A DNA stretch of 15,226 nucleotides, from the NCBI GenBank assembly GCA_043721435.1, contig JAYSQR010000096.1, positions 1 through 15,226 on the forward strand, read 5' to 3'. Shown piece by piece: positions 8,217 to 14,594 of this stretch. The stretch comes from VFJL01 sp043721435. GTDB taxonomy: Bacteria > Pseudomonadota > Gammaproteobacteria > Burkholderiales > Nitrosomonadaceae. Within the stretch, counting starts at the first letter, position 1, and each line of letters opens with the position of its first letter. The notes beneath the pieces are model-generated. The model was not told the DNA's origin. It searched no databases and saw only the letters and a list, made by a program, of their open reading frames with translations. Both the position numbers and the translations under genes were made by a program.

Positions 8217-8410
8217 GAAAAAGAAATGAAATTCTTAAGGAAATAGAGAAGAAACAAAGCCAAAAGTCTAACGCTGAGCGTGAGTCTGAGGCTTGGAATA
8301 ATGGGAAATACAAGGGCTCTTCAAATGCACAAATGTCAAAAATTCTTGTAGCATCTTTTGATAAAGAACTCCAAAATTTATATCAAGAGCTTGAAAATTC
8401 TCCAGAATGA
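8213..8410 (+). CDS. Cassette-borne hypothetical protein, 65 aa
   Basis: Second gene of the cassette, coupled to the first by a 4-base overlap. The protein is highly charged and helical: MRKRNEILKEIEKKQSQK at the start, a short polar break with WNNGKYKGSS, then a second helix ending YQELENSPE. It probably forms a coiled coil or helical hairpin. The stop is 15 bases before the attC R'' box. Two small coupled genes in one cassette recall cassette toxin-antitoxin or anti-phage pairs, but no motif proves this. Confidence 0.65.
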   Translation: MRKRNEILKEIEKKQSQKSNAERESEAWNNGKYKGSSNAQMSKILVASFDKELQNLYQELENSPE

Positions 8411-8425
8411 GTGCCGCTCTAAAAA

Positions 8426-8484
8426 GCCTAACCCGGCATTCAAGAGGGACGCGCTAAAGCGCGCCCCTTAATTTTACGTTAATC
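8426..8484 (+). other. Integron attC recombination site (59-base element)
   Basis: Exactly 59 bases. R'' is GCCTAAC (8426-8432). The L'' region is AAGAGGG (8442-8448), in which A8445 is the extrahelical base. The inner hairpin is CGCGC (8450-8454) with GCGCG (8459-8463) and loop TAAA. L' is CCCCTT (8464-8469), and R' is GTTAATC (8478-8484). AAG pairs with CTT, GGG with CCC, AAC with GTT. The AAGAGGGAC ... CCCCTTA pattern is that of chromosomal-integron attC sites. Joining G8478 to TTAGGT (8013-8018), as in the excised circle, restores GTTAGGT, matching R'' at six of seven positions. This supports 8013-8478 as the mobile unit. Confidence 0.82.
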
Positions 8485-8574
8485 GATTTCAATCTGCATG
8501 AACCAGTTACCAGATTTGTCCGAACCGGCGAGCCAGATAGATAAAGACTTGCAGCGATTCAGGTCTTTTTTCAT
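8479..8574 (-). CDS. Possible 31-aa protein or gene remnant at cassette edge
   Basis: An open frame from ATG 8574, just downstream of the tyrosine integrase on the same strand. It starts MKKDLNRCKSLSIWLAGSD and continues to a TAA whose bases are the TTA of the attC R' core. It looks protein-like, with an amphipathic start and a strand-like WFMQIEID end, but has only a weak ribosome site. The stop coincides with the cassette boundary, so cassette insertion may have cut a longer gene. It may also be chance. Confidence 0.3.
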   Translation of the reverse strand: MKKDLNRCKSLSIWLAGSDKSGNWFMQIEID

Positions 8575-8607
8575 TCCAGCCGTTTGTGTAATTCCTGTGT
8601 AATCGTG

Positions 8608-9759
8608 TCATTTTGCTTTGCGATAACGCTCTGAAAGTTTGTCCATCGCCGATTCGATATGCGCACCGTTCTGGTGGCTGTATCTCTCCACCATGCTCAA
8701 GTTTTTATGGCCTGAAATGCGCTTCACTGTCGGCAAGTCTACACCTGCCTGCACAAGGTGCGTGATCGCGGTATGGCGCAAGGTGTGCCGCACGATTAGC
8801 GCGGTATCCAGCCCGGCGTTGGCGACCACGCGACGGAATGGTTTGTCGAGGTTGATCGTATGCCCTTCCCTCGCTGCTGGCGATGGAAACAGCCACGGTG
8901 TGCCGGGCGGCAGAGTTCCCACATACGCGACGAGGAAATCGGCAAGGTGCGCGGTGATAGGCTGCTCACGCGCGCCAGCTTTCGCCTTCGGGATAGATAT
9001 GGTCTGCTGCTCAAGATTGATATGCTCGCGGCGAATTGAAAAAATCTCGCTGCGGCGCATGGAGGTTTCCAGCCCGATGAGAATGAACGGATATATCTGA
9101 ATGTTCTGATCTTCCTGTGCGGCTTTCAGCAATCGCTCGATCTGATCCACCGTCAAATAAGTGATGCGCCCGCTATTCTCTTTCAGACGTTTGATGGTTG
9201 CTGGCTTGTGTTCCAGCCAGCCCCATTCCACGGCCTTGGTGAATAGATGCGAGAGCGCGGCCAGTTCACGGTTGATCGTGCCAGGTTTGGTCTTGCCCTT
9301 ATAGATGGGGGTGCCGTCCTTCAATACATTGTGCTGCGCATCTTCTTCCAGGCGTTGTTTCTTGTAGCGCTCCACATCGAAGGTGCATATTTTCGATAGC
9401 GGCACATCACCAAAAAACGGACTGAGGTGCATGGCCAGCCGGTAGCGTTTCATCTTGAGGTCTTTGCCACCTTCCTGCGCCAGCTTGACCAGATATTTAT
9501 CTGCGGCATCGGTAAAGCCCAACGCGATTTTGCGCCCCGTGGGCAGATTGAGCCTGCCTGTCTTGGCGTCTTGCCTCGCCTTCTCGATAAATTCTTCCGC
9601 CTGGGTGCGCGTGGTGCCGTCAGTTTCACGCCCAATTACGCGGTGGATGCGTTGTCCGTCCACCATGACGTTGACTGCGAACATGCCATCGCCATTGGCT
9701 TGGCGCCCGAAAGTGATGCCGTGCTCGTTGATCTTTTCGCCGGGCGCAAGTTTGCGCAT
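8608..9759 (-). CDS. Tyrosine recombinase / phage-type integrase
   Basis: An integrase of 383 aa from ATG 9759. It has an N-terminal arm- and core-binding part, then a catalytic domain with the full set: Arg235 in SMRRSEIF, His325 and Arg328 in HTLRH, His351 in SGHKNLS and the nucleophile Tyr360 in VERYSHQ. It would integrate a circular element into a target such as a tRNA gene. The frame is open further, to ATG 9873, but the extra 38 residues are Pro/Arg/Ser-rich and look untranslated. Neither start has a good ribosome site. TATAAT overlaps ATG 9759, which could be coincidence or mean a leaderless transcript. Upstream on the same strand is the Panacea toxin-antitoxin pair, then a tRNA-Arg 3' fragment, a plausible attachment site. 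Confidence 0.92.
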   Translation of the reverse strand: MRKLAPGEKINEHGITFGRQANGDGMFAVNVMVDGQRIHRVIGRETDGTTRTQAEEFIEKARQDAKTGRLNLPTGRKIALGFTDAADKYLVKLAQEGGKDLKMKRYRLAMHLSPFFGDVPLSKICTFDVERYKKQRLEEDAQHNVLKDGTPIYKGKTKPGTINRELAALSHLFTKAVEWGWLEHKPATIKRLKENSGRITYLTVDQIERLLKAAQEDQNIQIYPFILIGLETSMRRSEIFSIRREHINLEQQTISIPKAKAGAREQPITAHLADFLVAYVGTLPPGTPWLFPSPAAREGHTINLDKPFRRVVANAGLDTALIVRHTLRHTAITHLVQAGVDLPTVKRISGHKNLSMVERYSHQNGAHIESAMDKLSERYRKAK

Positions 9760-9980
9760 TATAGTGCCGCAAGCCCTTGGCGAGGACTTTTTCGCGAAGG
9801 GCGCAGTGGTGAACTGGCGGCGGGAACGGAGCGGACACACTTGGAGCGGAGCTAAAGCAGAGGGCGGGTTCATCGCCTTCTGCGCTCTGTCCGATGCCAG
9901 TGCGATAGCGATGGCGCGGGGCTTGCGGGGTTTATTGCAAGCGCCGTGACTGAGCGGTCAGGTGTGTTTGGTAATCAGTG

Positions 9981-10415
9981 TTACGGCCTGCGCTGTTGCA
10001 GTGCCGCGTACGTCCGAAAAAAACGCTTTATCTTCTCTGGGGTTTGATAAGAATTCAGTCCATCGCAAATCCTATCTACGATACCGCTATCCATCGGGTC
10101 TTTTGCAACTAACACGCCGGATGCGACACCATTGATGATCTTCTCTGCATCCTGAATGCGCGAGGTGCGGTAGCTTACGTAGCTATCGCGAGTAATGAAC
10201 GGATGATCACCTGGATGCAGAATACAAGTCGGATCGTGCGGAAGTTCAGCATCCAAAGTGGACAGGCTTGTTAACAGGACACTGTTTTTACCTCCGTTCA
10301 CTGGATCGGCAACCGGGTCGGTAAGGATGATGAAGAGGTGCTTTCTATCGGGGTCGTGAGCTGGTCCAGACGGAATAAGGAGCGTTGCACGCCGAACAGG
10401 CTGAAACACGGTCAT
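9981..10415 (-). CDS. Putative toxin paired with Panacea antitoxin
   Basis: A protein of 144 aa whose ATG overlaps the antitoxin stop by four bases (10412-10415), so the two are translationally coupled. It opens with strands (RATLLIPSG then KHLFIILTDP), followed by a VLLTSLST strand, the segment GDHPFITRDSYVSYR and a C-terminal helix ending FFRTYAALQQRRP. The small beta-barrel-like order recalls PemK/MazF-type toxins, but I see no decisive catalytic motif. The toxin call therefore rests mainly on its place behind a Panacea-domain gene. It would most likely be a growth inhibitor neutralised by its partner, with a role in element maintenance or phage defence. Confidence 0.65.
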   Translation of the reverse strand: MTVFQPVRRATLLIPSGPAHDPDRKHLFIILTDPVADPVNGGKNSVLLTSLSTLDAELPHDPTCILHPGDHPFITRDSYVSYRTSRIQDAEKIINGVASGVLVAKDPMDSGIVDRICDGLNSYQTPEKIKRFFRTYAALQQRRP

Positions 10416-10966
10416 AGAGCGGCAAAGATTTTATCCAGTGAGCGTTCAGCTTCTATGCGGGCGCTAAGTTCCGCCGCCACATCTTTTGATCGCCCCAGCG
10501 CGCGGAAAACTTTCTCGTAGGGAATTGGGTTGGAAGACCCATTGGGGTCAGTCCATTCCGGGCAGTGCTCGTGGGTGTAATTGCGAATTGCCCATTTGTC
10601 CATGTGGCCAAACCTCTTCCAAACTGCTTCCAGCACATCTATATCCGCTTGGCTAAGCTCGTCAAGGTCATCGCTGGTAATTGGTCGCTTGAGGGAAAGT
10701 TCGTGGTTTTCCTTATCGGAAATCAGGCTGTCCCATCCATCCGGCAAGGATTCCACATCGCCATCCATGAGGTTCAGCGTCATGGAAAGCACCGGGCCGT
10801 GAGGCATGGCCACAATACAGTCACCAGAGATGGGAAAGCCATAGCGTTCCATCGCTTCCCGGTCGGAAAGATAAAGGAGCTTCATCAGCTTGAGGTGAGG
10901 CATTCTGTCGCCCCCCTTCCCGAGCAGGAAGGCCGCCATCTGGGCTACTTTGTGCTCATTGAACAT
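10412..10966 (-). CDS. Panacea (DUF4065) domain antitoxin
   Basis: A protein of 184 aa with the hallmark opening of the Panacea/SocA/GepA family: KVAQMAAFLLGKGG, LKLMKLLYLSDREAMERYG then the FPISGDCIVAMPHGPV segment, followed by LMDG and the helical block ending RNYTHEHCPEW. Panacea proteins are promiscuous antitoxins that pair with many unrelated toxins, and SocA-like members also act as proteolysis adaptors. Here it comes first in a two-gene leftward operon, the usual order for an antitoxin. A ribosome site like AGGTG lies 7-12 bases before the ATG. No promoter stands out. Confidence 0.85.
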   Translation of the reverse strand: MFNEHKVAQMAAFLLGKGGDRMPHLKLMKLLYLSDREAMERYGFPISGDCIVAMPHGPVLSMTLNLMDGDVESLPDGWDSLISDKENHELSLKRPITSDDLDELSQADIDVLEAVWKRFGHMDKWAIRNYTHEHCPEWTDPNGSSNPIPYEKVFRALGRSKDVAAELSARIEAERSLDKIFAAL

Positions 10967-11104
10967 GTGAGAACACCTGACTGGTGAACAAATGATGCGA
11001 GGTATATCGGCAATTCATATTCGCATTTTACCCCAAGTGCCCATTTTTTCACTTAACTAAAAATGGTTTTTGATGCTAGCCCGGCGCTAGCCAGCAGAAA
11101 AGAA

Positions 11105-11130
11105 AAGGGGCCAGATTTCTCTAACCCCTT
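11105..11130 (-). terminator. Intrinsic terminator after the tRNA-Arg fragment
   Basis: The arms AAGGGG and CCCCTT (11105-11110 and 11125-11130) form a hairpin. Read leftward on the minus strand it is followed by a T-rich tail (TTCTTTTCT), and it lies eight bases after the encoded CCA. This is the layout of a tRNA gene terminator, so it was probably carried along with the tRNA 3' end. Confidence 0.6.
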
Positions 11131-11137
11131 GTTTTAA

Positions 11138-11182
11138 TGGTGCGCCCGGACGAATTCGAATCGCCGACCCCTTGGTTCGTAG
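11138..11182 (-). other. 3' half of tRNA-Arg(ACG): attachment-site scar
   Basis: Read on the minus strand, the segment gives anticodon loop CTACGAA, CCAAG, a variable region, the T arm GGCGA-TTCGAAT-TCGTC, acceptor strand CGGGCGC, discriminator A and CCA (CCA at 11138-11140). Upstream of the loop no pairing 5' anticodon stem (expected CTTGG) exists and no D arm follows, so only the 3' half is present. Tyrosine integrases typically recombine in this half of a tRNA and leave such a copy at the far end. With the 3' end pointing left, the element that left it should lie to the right, and an intact tRNA-Arg should be found further right. Confidence 0.78.
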
Positions 11183-11413
11183 GATCGAAAGCTAGCAGAC
11201 ATATCTTTATTTATTAATACCTTACCAGTGTTCGCCACACTCAAAAACAGTCTAAACCAGCTACAGGAATACTCTTAAAACGTGAAAGTGGTACGGTTTT
11301 GACTACAGTCCCTTTTATTGCCAAGAACTGCCATTCATCTACCAGCACTAAAGACGATGATATGAGAATGGCGGACAATCTAAATTATTAACCCGCATTA
11401 AATGCAAAATTAT

Positions 11414-11441
11414 TTTACTTTTTGAATAAAATATGCATAAT
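11414..11441 (+). promoter_or_regulatory. Candidate promoter for rloAB
   Basis: TTTACT (11414-11419), a 16-base spacer and CATAAT (11436-11441) give a moderate sigma-70 match 30 bases before the RloA start, in very AT-rich DNA. No operator-like repeat is obvious. The ribosome site of the ATPase gene is weak. Confidence 0.35.
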
Positions 11442-11470
11442 TACAACATATTTTCTAATTCAAGCTAATT

Positions 11471-12739
11471 ATGTTGCTAGAATTCCGAATCCGCAATTAC
11501 CGCTCAATTCGTGACGAAATAGTCATCAGTTTTGTTGCGTCCAAAGATAAGAACCTGGCCGATACGCATCTGGCATCGACCGGTATCAAGAGTCTAGTCC
11601 ATGTGGTACGCAGTGCCGTGGTCTACGGACCAAATGCCAGCGGCAAATCCACTCTGCTGCAAGCACTGGCTTTTATGCGCGCCGTGGTGGCTGAGTCTGC
11701 GACCATCATGCAACCAGGACAAACCTTTAACGTGCAGCCTTTCCGCCTGGATGCTGACTATGCCGTACAACCTACCGAGTTTGAGGTCAGCTTCATACTT
11801 AATGGAGTACGACACCAATACGGCTTCAGCCTTACGTCAGAAAGGGTTGTTGACGAATGGCTGCTGGTGTATCGCAAGGCCAAGCCGCAGCAATGGTTCA
11901 GCCGCCGCTTTGACGAGAAAACCCAAAACTCAACTTACGAGTTCAGCACTCATCTCACAGGCCCGCGCAAGCTCTGGCAAGAGACCACTCGCCCCAACGC
12001 TCTGTTTCTCTCCACCGCCGCGCAGCTCAACAGTGAACTATTGGGGCCGGTATTCCGCTGGTTGGCAGAACAACCCGTATACTTTAGCGCTGGTTTGACT
12101 CCGCCACCAGATTTCACCACGGAACTGCTCCAGACCGAAATTGGCAAGCGCGCGGTGCGCGATTTCCTTGCCTCGGCGGATATCAGTATCAGCGATGTGG
12201 TGAGCGTGCCGCACCAAGGATTTCAACAAAAAATCATGTTTAGTCCTGAGGGCGCACAAGTCACGCGCGAAGAACGGGAAATGCTCATGCCACAATTCGT
12301 CCACAAGACTGAACGCGGTTCCGCTAGTTTTGAGTTGCATGAAGAATCACAGGGCACACAGAGGTTGTATGCCTTAGCCGCGCCCGTACTCGACGTGCTC
12401 AAACATGGCCGCCTGCTGATTGTGGATGAACTGGACAGCAGCCTGCACCCCTTGCTGGTTCGGCGGCTGGTACGCATGTTCCACCAACCGGAACTCAACC
12501 CGCTCGGTGCGCAACTTCTCTTTACCACTCATGACACTTCGCTGCTCGACCGTGCTCTTTTCCGGCGCGATCAAATCTGGTTCACTGAAAAAGACCGTGA
12601 TCAAGCCACTCGCCTGTATCCGCTCACCGACTTCAGCCCCCGTGAGACCGAGGCTTGGGAGCGTGGTTACTTGATCGGACGCTATGGTGCTGTGCCATTC
12701 TTCAACGATCCCACCCCGCCGGTCCAAGTGGCGGCCTGA
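11471..12739 (+). CDS. rloA: RloA-like AAA ATPase (AbiL-type defence)
   Basis: A protein of 422 aa of the ABC/SMC-like AAA ATPase class found in defence systems. It begins with the family opening MLLEFRIRNYRSIRDE. Walker A is GPNASGKST at residues 53-61, an ABC-like signature region lies near EESQGTQRLYAL, Walker B is LLIVDELD at 315-322, followed by SSLHP, and the switch histidine is in TTHDTSLLD. Such ATPases act as sensors that license a nuclease partner, here RloB encoded immediately downstream. RloA/RloB were named for linkage to type I restriction loci, and related pairs underlie AbiL-type abortive infection. No restriction genes are visible here. The frame is complete with all motifs, so it is probably active. 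Confidence 0.9.
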   Translation: MLLEFRIRNYRSIRDEIVISFVASKDKNLADTHLASTGIKSLVHVVRSAVVYGPNASGKSTLLQALAFMRAVVAESATIMQPGQTFNVQPFRLDADYAVQPTEFEVSFILNGVRHQYGFSLTSERVVDEWLLVYRKAKPQQWFSRRFDEKTQNSTYEFSTHLTGPRKLWQETTRPNALFLSTAAQLNSELLGPVFRWLAEQPVYFSAGLTPPPDFTTELLQTEIGKRAVRDFLASADISISDVVSVPHQGFQQKIMFSPEGAQVTREEREMLMPQFVHKTERGSASFELHEESQGTQRLYALAAPVLDVLKHGRLLIVDELDSSLHPLLVRRLVRMFHQPELNPLGAQLLFTTHDTSLLDRALFRRDQIWFTEKDRDQATRLYPLTDFSPRETEAWERGYLIGRYGAVPFFNDPTPPVQVAA

Positions 12740-12759
12740 CAGGCCCGAGCGGAAAGTGC

Positions 12760-13437
12760 ATGGGGAAAGACAATCAACCAAAAGTGCGACAAGCTGCACA
12801 ACTGGCACGCAAGGCAGGCCGACGTGCAGGCTATAACCGCATCCTTATCGTCAGCGAAGGCAGCAAGACCGAGCCACTATATCTGGGCGAAATCCGCATG
12901 GAATATCGACTGCACACCACCAATGTGCAGGTGCAACCTAGTCAGTTTGGCACCACACCTTTGCAGGTCGTGGAATATGCCGAACACCTGTTCGTGGACG
13001 GCGATGAGACCAAGAACATCCAGCCCGGCGCTTTCGAGCAAATCTATGCCGTGTTCGACCGTGACGATCACACCACCTACCACAACGCTCTGACCAAGTC
13101 CGCCGCGCTGGACAGGAGAAAACTTCGCAACGACCTCAACCACCCCGTGCGTTTTGCCGCCATCGCCTCCGTACCGTGCTTCGAGCTGTGGCTGTTGCTG
13201 CACTTCGAAGACGTGCTTGCGCCGTTGCATCGCACCGAGGTGTACCACCGGTTGCGCCAATACCTACCCGGTTATGACAAAGGCCAGGCTGGGCACTACA
13301 CGCAAACGTGCCAACACTTGGATGTTGCCGCGCAACGCGCCAAACATTTGACCGAACTCACCACCGCCTACAACGGTGTCGAGCCCTACACCGACCTGCA
13401 CCGCTTGGTGCATTTGCTCACCACGCTCAAAACCTGA
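12760..13437 (+). CDS. rloB: RloB family effector, Toprim-like nuclease
   Basis: A protein of 225 aa. The start is ATG 12760, 20 bases after the rloA stop and preceded by GGAAAG; this gives the common MGKDN-type beginning and drops an upstream open stretch that overlaps rloA. It has a basic N-terminus, then the ILIVSEGSKTEPLY motif with Glu33 and Glu38, the acidic VFDRDDH motif with Asp100, Asp102 and Asp103, and the FELWLLLHFED segment. This set matches RloB (PF13707), whose acidic residues resemble a Toprim/OLD-like metal-binding nuclease site. It probably acts as the toxic effector of the pair. The nuclease role is inferred from fold resemblance. Confidence 0.88.
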   Translation: MGKDNQPKVRQAAQLARKAGRRAGYNRILIVSEGSKTEPLYLGEIRMEYRLHTTNVQVQPSQFGTTPLQVVEYAEHLFVDGDETKNIQPGAFEQIYAVFDRDDHTTYHNALTKSAALDRRKLRNDLNHPVRFAAIASVPCFELWLLLHFEDVLAPLHRTEVYHRLRQYLPGYDKGQAGHYTQTCQHLDVAAQRAKHLTELTTAYNGVEPYTDLHRLVHLLTTLKT

Positions 13438-13439
13438 AT

Positions 13440-13520
13440 TCAGAAAGAGCGCTCTCCAATTTCTCGTATGTTCTTGGCAATATATGCATAAACATTTTCA
13501 TCGACTTCAATTTGACGCAT
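13440..13520 (-). pseudogene. 5' stub of a gene resembling the SeqA N-terminus
   Basis: On the minus strand, AAAGGAGAC (13525-13533) is followed by an ATG at 13520 and 26 codons that begin MRQIEVDENVYAYIAKN and end IGERSF-stop. The start closely resembles the N-terminal dimerisation segment of SeqA (IEVDDELYSYIASHT...IGE). The same strand-plus-helix start also occurs in other DNA-binding proteins. The frame stops two bases from the rloB stop codon, right where the family would continue into its second helix. The simplest view is that a longer gene was cut at the rloB junction. Confidence 0.5.
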
Positions 13521-13548
13521 GGCAGTCTCCTTTGTAAACGCGGCAAGC

Positions 13549-13577
13549 CCAGTAATCGCTTACATAGCTTATGTCAA
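13549..13577 (-). promoter_or_regulatory. Promoter and palindrome of the truncated stub gene
   Basis: On the minus strand a perfect TTGACA (13572-13577) lies 17 bases before TACTGG (13549-13554), about 30 bases from the stub gene ATG. A short palindrome ACATA-GCT-TATGT (13562-13574) overlaps the -35 box and could be an operator. The regulatory region has survived although the gene is truncated. Confidence 0.4.
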
Positions 13578-13652
13578 GCATTATTTCCCTAGAGTGACTA
13601 ATCGCATAAGTTAACAAGAAAGGCAATAATATTCACTGGTAGTAAATAATTA

Positions 13653-13692
13653 TTGACGTAGAGAATAATATATGGCCTAATGTGCTTAGGCC
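13653..13692 (+). promoter_or_regulatory. Retron promoter with palindromic operator candidate
   Basis: TTGACG (13653-13658), a 17-base spacer and CCTAAT (13676-13681) form a plausible rightward promoter. The -10 is buried in a perfect palindrome with arms GGCCTAA (13674-13680) and TTAGGCC (13686-13692) and a 5-base centre. The size and place fit the operator of a dimeric XRE repressor, such as the one encoded three features downstream. An RNA stem-loop is the alternative reading. Confidence 0.45.
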
Positions 13693-13965
13693 GAGTGTAA
13701 CCGCTCGGGTTGTTCTTTAAAAGTGTGATTCCTTCTTCCACAGAAGCAGAAGCCAGTTAAGTGATTTCGTTATACGAAATCGCCTTGCTGTTCCAGCAGC
13801 AAGGCCAAATCTTCATGGCAACGGGCGCCGACGTATGACACGCGCAACGGCCGAAGGCGACGAAATATGTAAGTGCCGCAACTTTGGGGACTTACAGCCT
13901 TAGAACTGGTGATGGGCTTGTAGTATCGGGTTGGCTCCTTCCGGCTAATGCCTTTGTGGGGACTT
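13688..13965 (+). ncRNA. Candidate retron msr-msd RNA
   Basis: Some 300 bases upstream of the retron genes have no gene but are dense in secondary structure, as expected for the template/primer RNA of a retron. Visible stems: GATTTCGT (13763-13770) with ACGAAATC (13774-13781) and a 3-base loop; then, directly stacked, GCCTTGCTG (13782-13790) with CAGCAAGGC (13797-13805), like msr hairpins; TGTAAGT (from 13868) with ACTTACA ending near 13896, in the msd part. CCACAGAAG (13738-13746) can pair with CCTTTGTGG (13951-13959) with one mismatch and one wobble, a possible a1/a2 closing stem, and GAAGC there offers a priming G. The ends are approximate, and the a1/a2 proposal is weak without a folding calculation. 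Confidence 0.45.
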
Positions 13966-13996
13966 GGGCAATTTCGCCCGGTTAGGAGGAATAAGT

Positions 13997-14233
13997 ATGA
14001 AGCAACACACTTTGAAGAACTGCATCCGCACGCTTGTAAAGCTGCGTGATGTATATAACAGCCAACTTGATACAAGCGTTCTGGCTAAATTGGACGCCGT
14101 GATCTCTGACCTCAAAAAAGTCTCTGATCAAAAGGAAAGCGAAGTACAGCTCGGCAATTTGGGCTTGCGCGCAATCCAGGCAATCACTGTCGTTATTAGC
14201 CTTGTAAGTAATATTAAGGATTTAATGAAGTGA
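13997..14233 (+). CDS. Small retron-associated protein, 78 aa
   Basis: The start is ATG 13997, six bases after a strong AGGAGGA site (13984-13990). An earlier in-frame ATG at 13964 would place the ribosome site inside the gene and is rejected. The protein opens MKQHTLKNCIRTLVKLRDVY, continues with a charged helical middle (LDAVISDLKKVSDQKESE) and ends in a hydrophobic helix (AIQAITVVISLVSNIKDLMK) that could insert into a membrane or pack in a bundle. I know no confirmed function. Its place between the candidate msr-msd RNA and the regulator/RT pair suggests the effector of the retron, possibly a membrane-acting toxin. That is inference. Confidence 0.75.
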   Translation: MKQHTLKNCIRTLVKLRDVYNSQLDTSVLAKLDAVISDLKKVSDQKESEVQLGNLGLRAIQAITVVISLVSNIKDLMK

Positions 14234-14291
14234 TTCAGTGAAGCCAATGAATGCGGCAAGCCCATTCATTATTTTTATTACTAATTACAAT

Positions 14292-14594
14292 ATGAATATT
14301 GGAAGCGCAATTCAGATGTGTCGCGCAAAACGTGGCTTATCTCAAGCTACGGTGGCTCGTCGCGCCGAGTGTTCAGTGTCTTACCTCTCGATGCTAGAGA
14401 ATTCACGCCGCGATCCAACTCTTTCGACAGTCACCAGAATTGCACATGCTTTGAGAATGCCTGTGGAGATACTCTTTTTCTTGGGGGCTGAGAAAAGTGA
14501 GCTGGCTGGAATCAACAAGGAATTAGCAGGACAACTTGCAATGGCCGCATTGGAGCTTCTTAATGAGCCAAACGCTACTGAAACCAACGTATGA
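14292..14594 (+). CDS. XRE-family HTH regulator of the retron
   Basis: A protein of 100 aa from ATG 14292. Residues 1-60 form a Cro/C1-type helix-turn-helix: IGSAIQMCRAKRGLSQATVARRA, SVSYLSMLENSRRDPTLSTVTRIA, HALRMPVEILFFL. The C-terminal part is a short helical tail. The frame is also open from GTG 14238 (118 aa), but the extra residues are not typical of the domain; neither start has a good ribosome site. The gene overlaps the reverse transcriptase start by 32 bases. HTH partners are part of several retron types, and a compact RNA/small protein/HTH/RT order resembles the HTH-bearing type VI-like group. It may repress the locus or serve as antitoxin. Confidence 0.85.
   Translation: MNIGSAIQMCRAKRGLSQATVARRAECSVSYLSMLENSRRDPTLSTVTRIAHALRMPVEILFFLGAEKSELAGINKELAGQLAMAALELLNEPNATETNV

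Larger units (their letters stand above)
10967..11470. other. Gene-free region holding tRNA-Arg scar and terminators
   Basis: About 500 bases with no credible gene. From left to right it contains a hairpin CCATTTTT (11041-11048) with AAAAATGG (11059-11066) followed by five T, a short GCTAGC-CCGGC-GCTAGC stem-loop (11075-11091), the terminator and tRNA-Arg fragment listed separately, then a markedly AT-rich stretch up to the RloA gene. The sharp change in composition at about 11183 suggests a boundary between two imported segments. Confidence 0.6.

Noticed and set aside
9760..9873. The 38-codon N-terminal extension of the tyrosine integrase
   Set aside because: It is Pro/Ser/Arg-rich without family character, and integrase-like sequence starts only at the internal Met. 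It is kept as an alternative start only.
13440..13996. Possible CRISPR or tandem-repeat array in the structured region
   Set aside because: Only one short direct repeat (GGGGACTT at 13886 and 13958) was found, with no regular spacing and no further copies.
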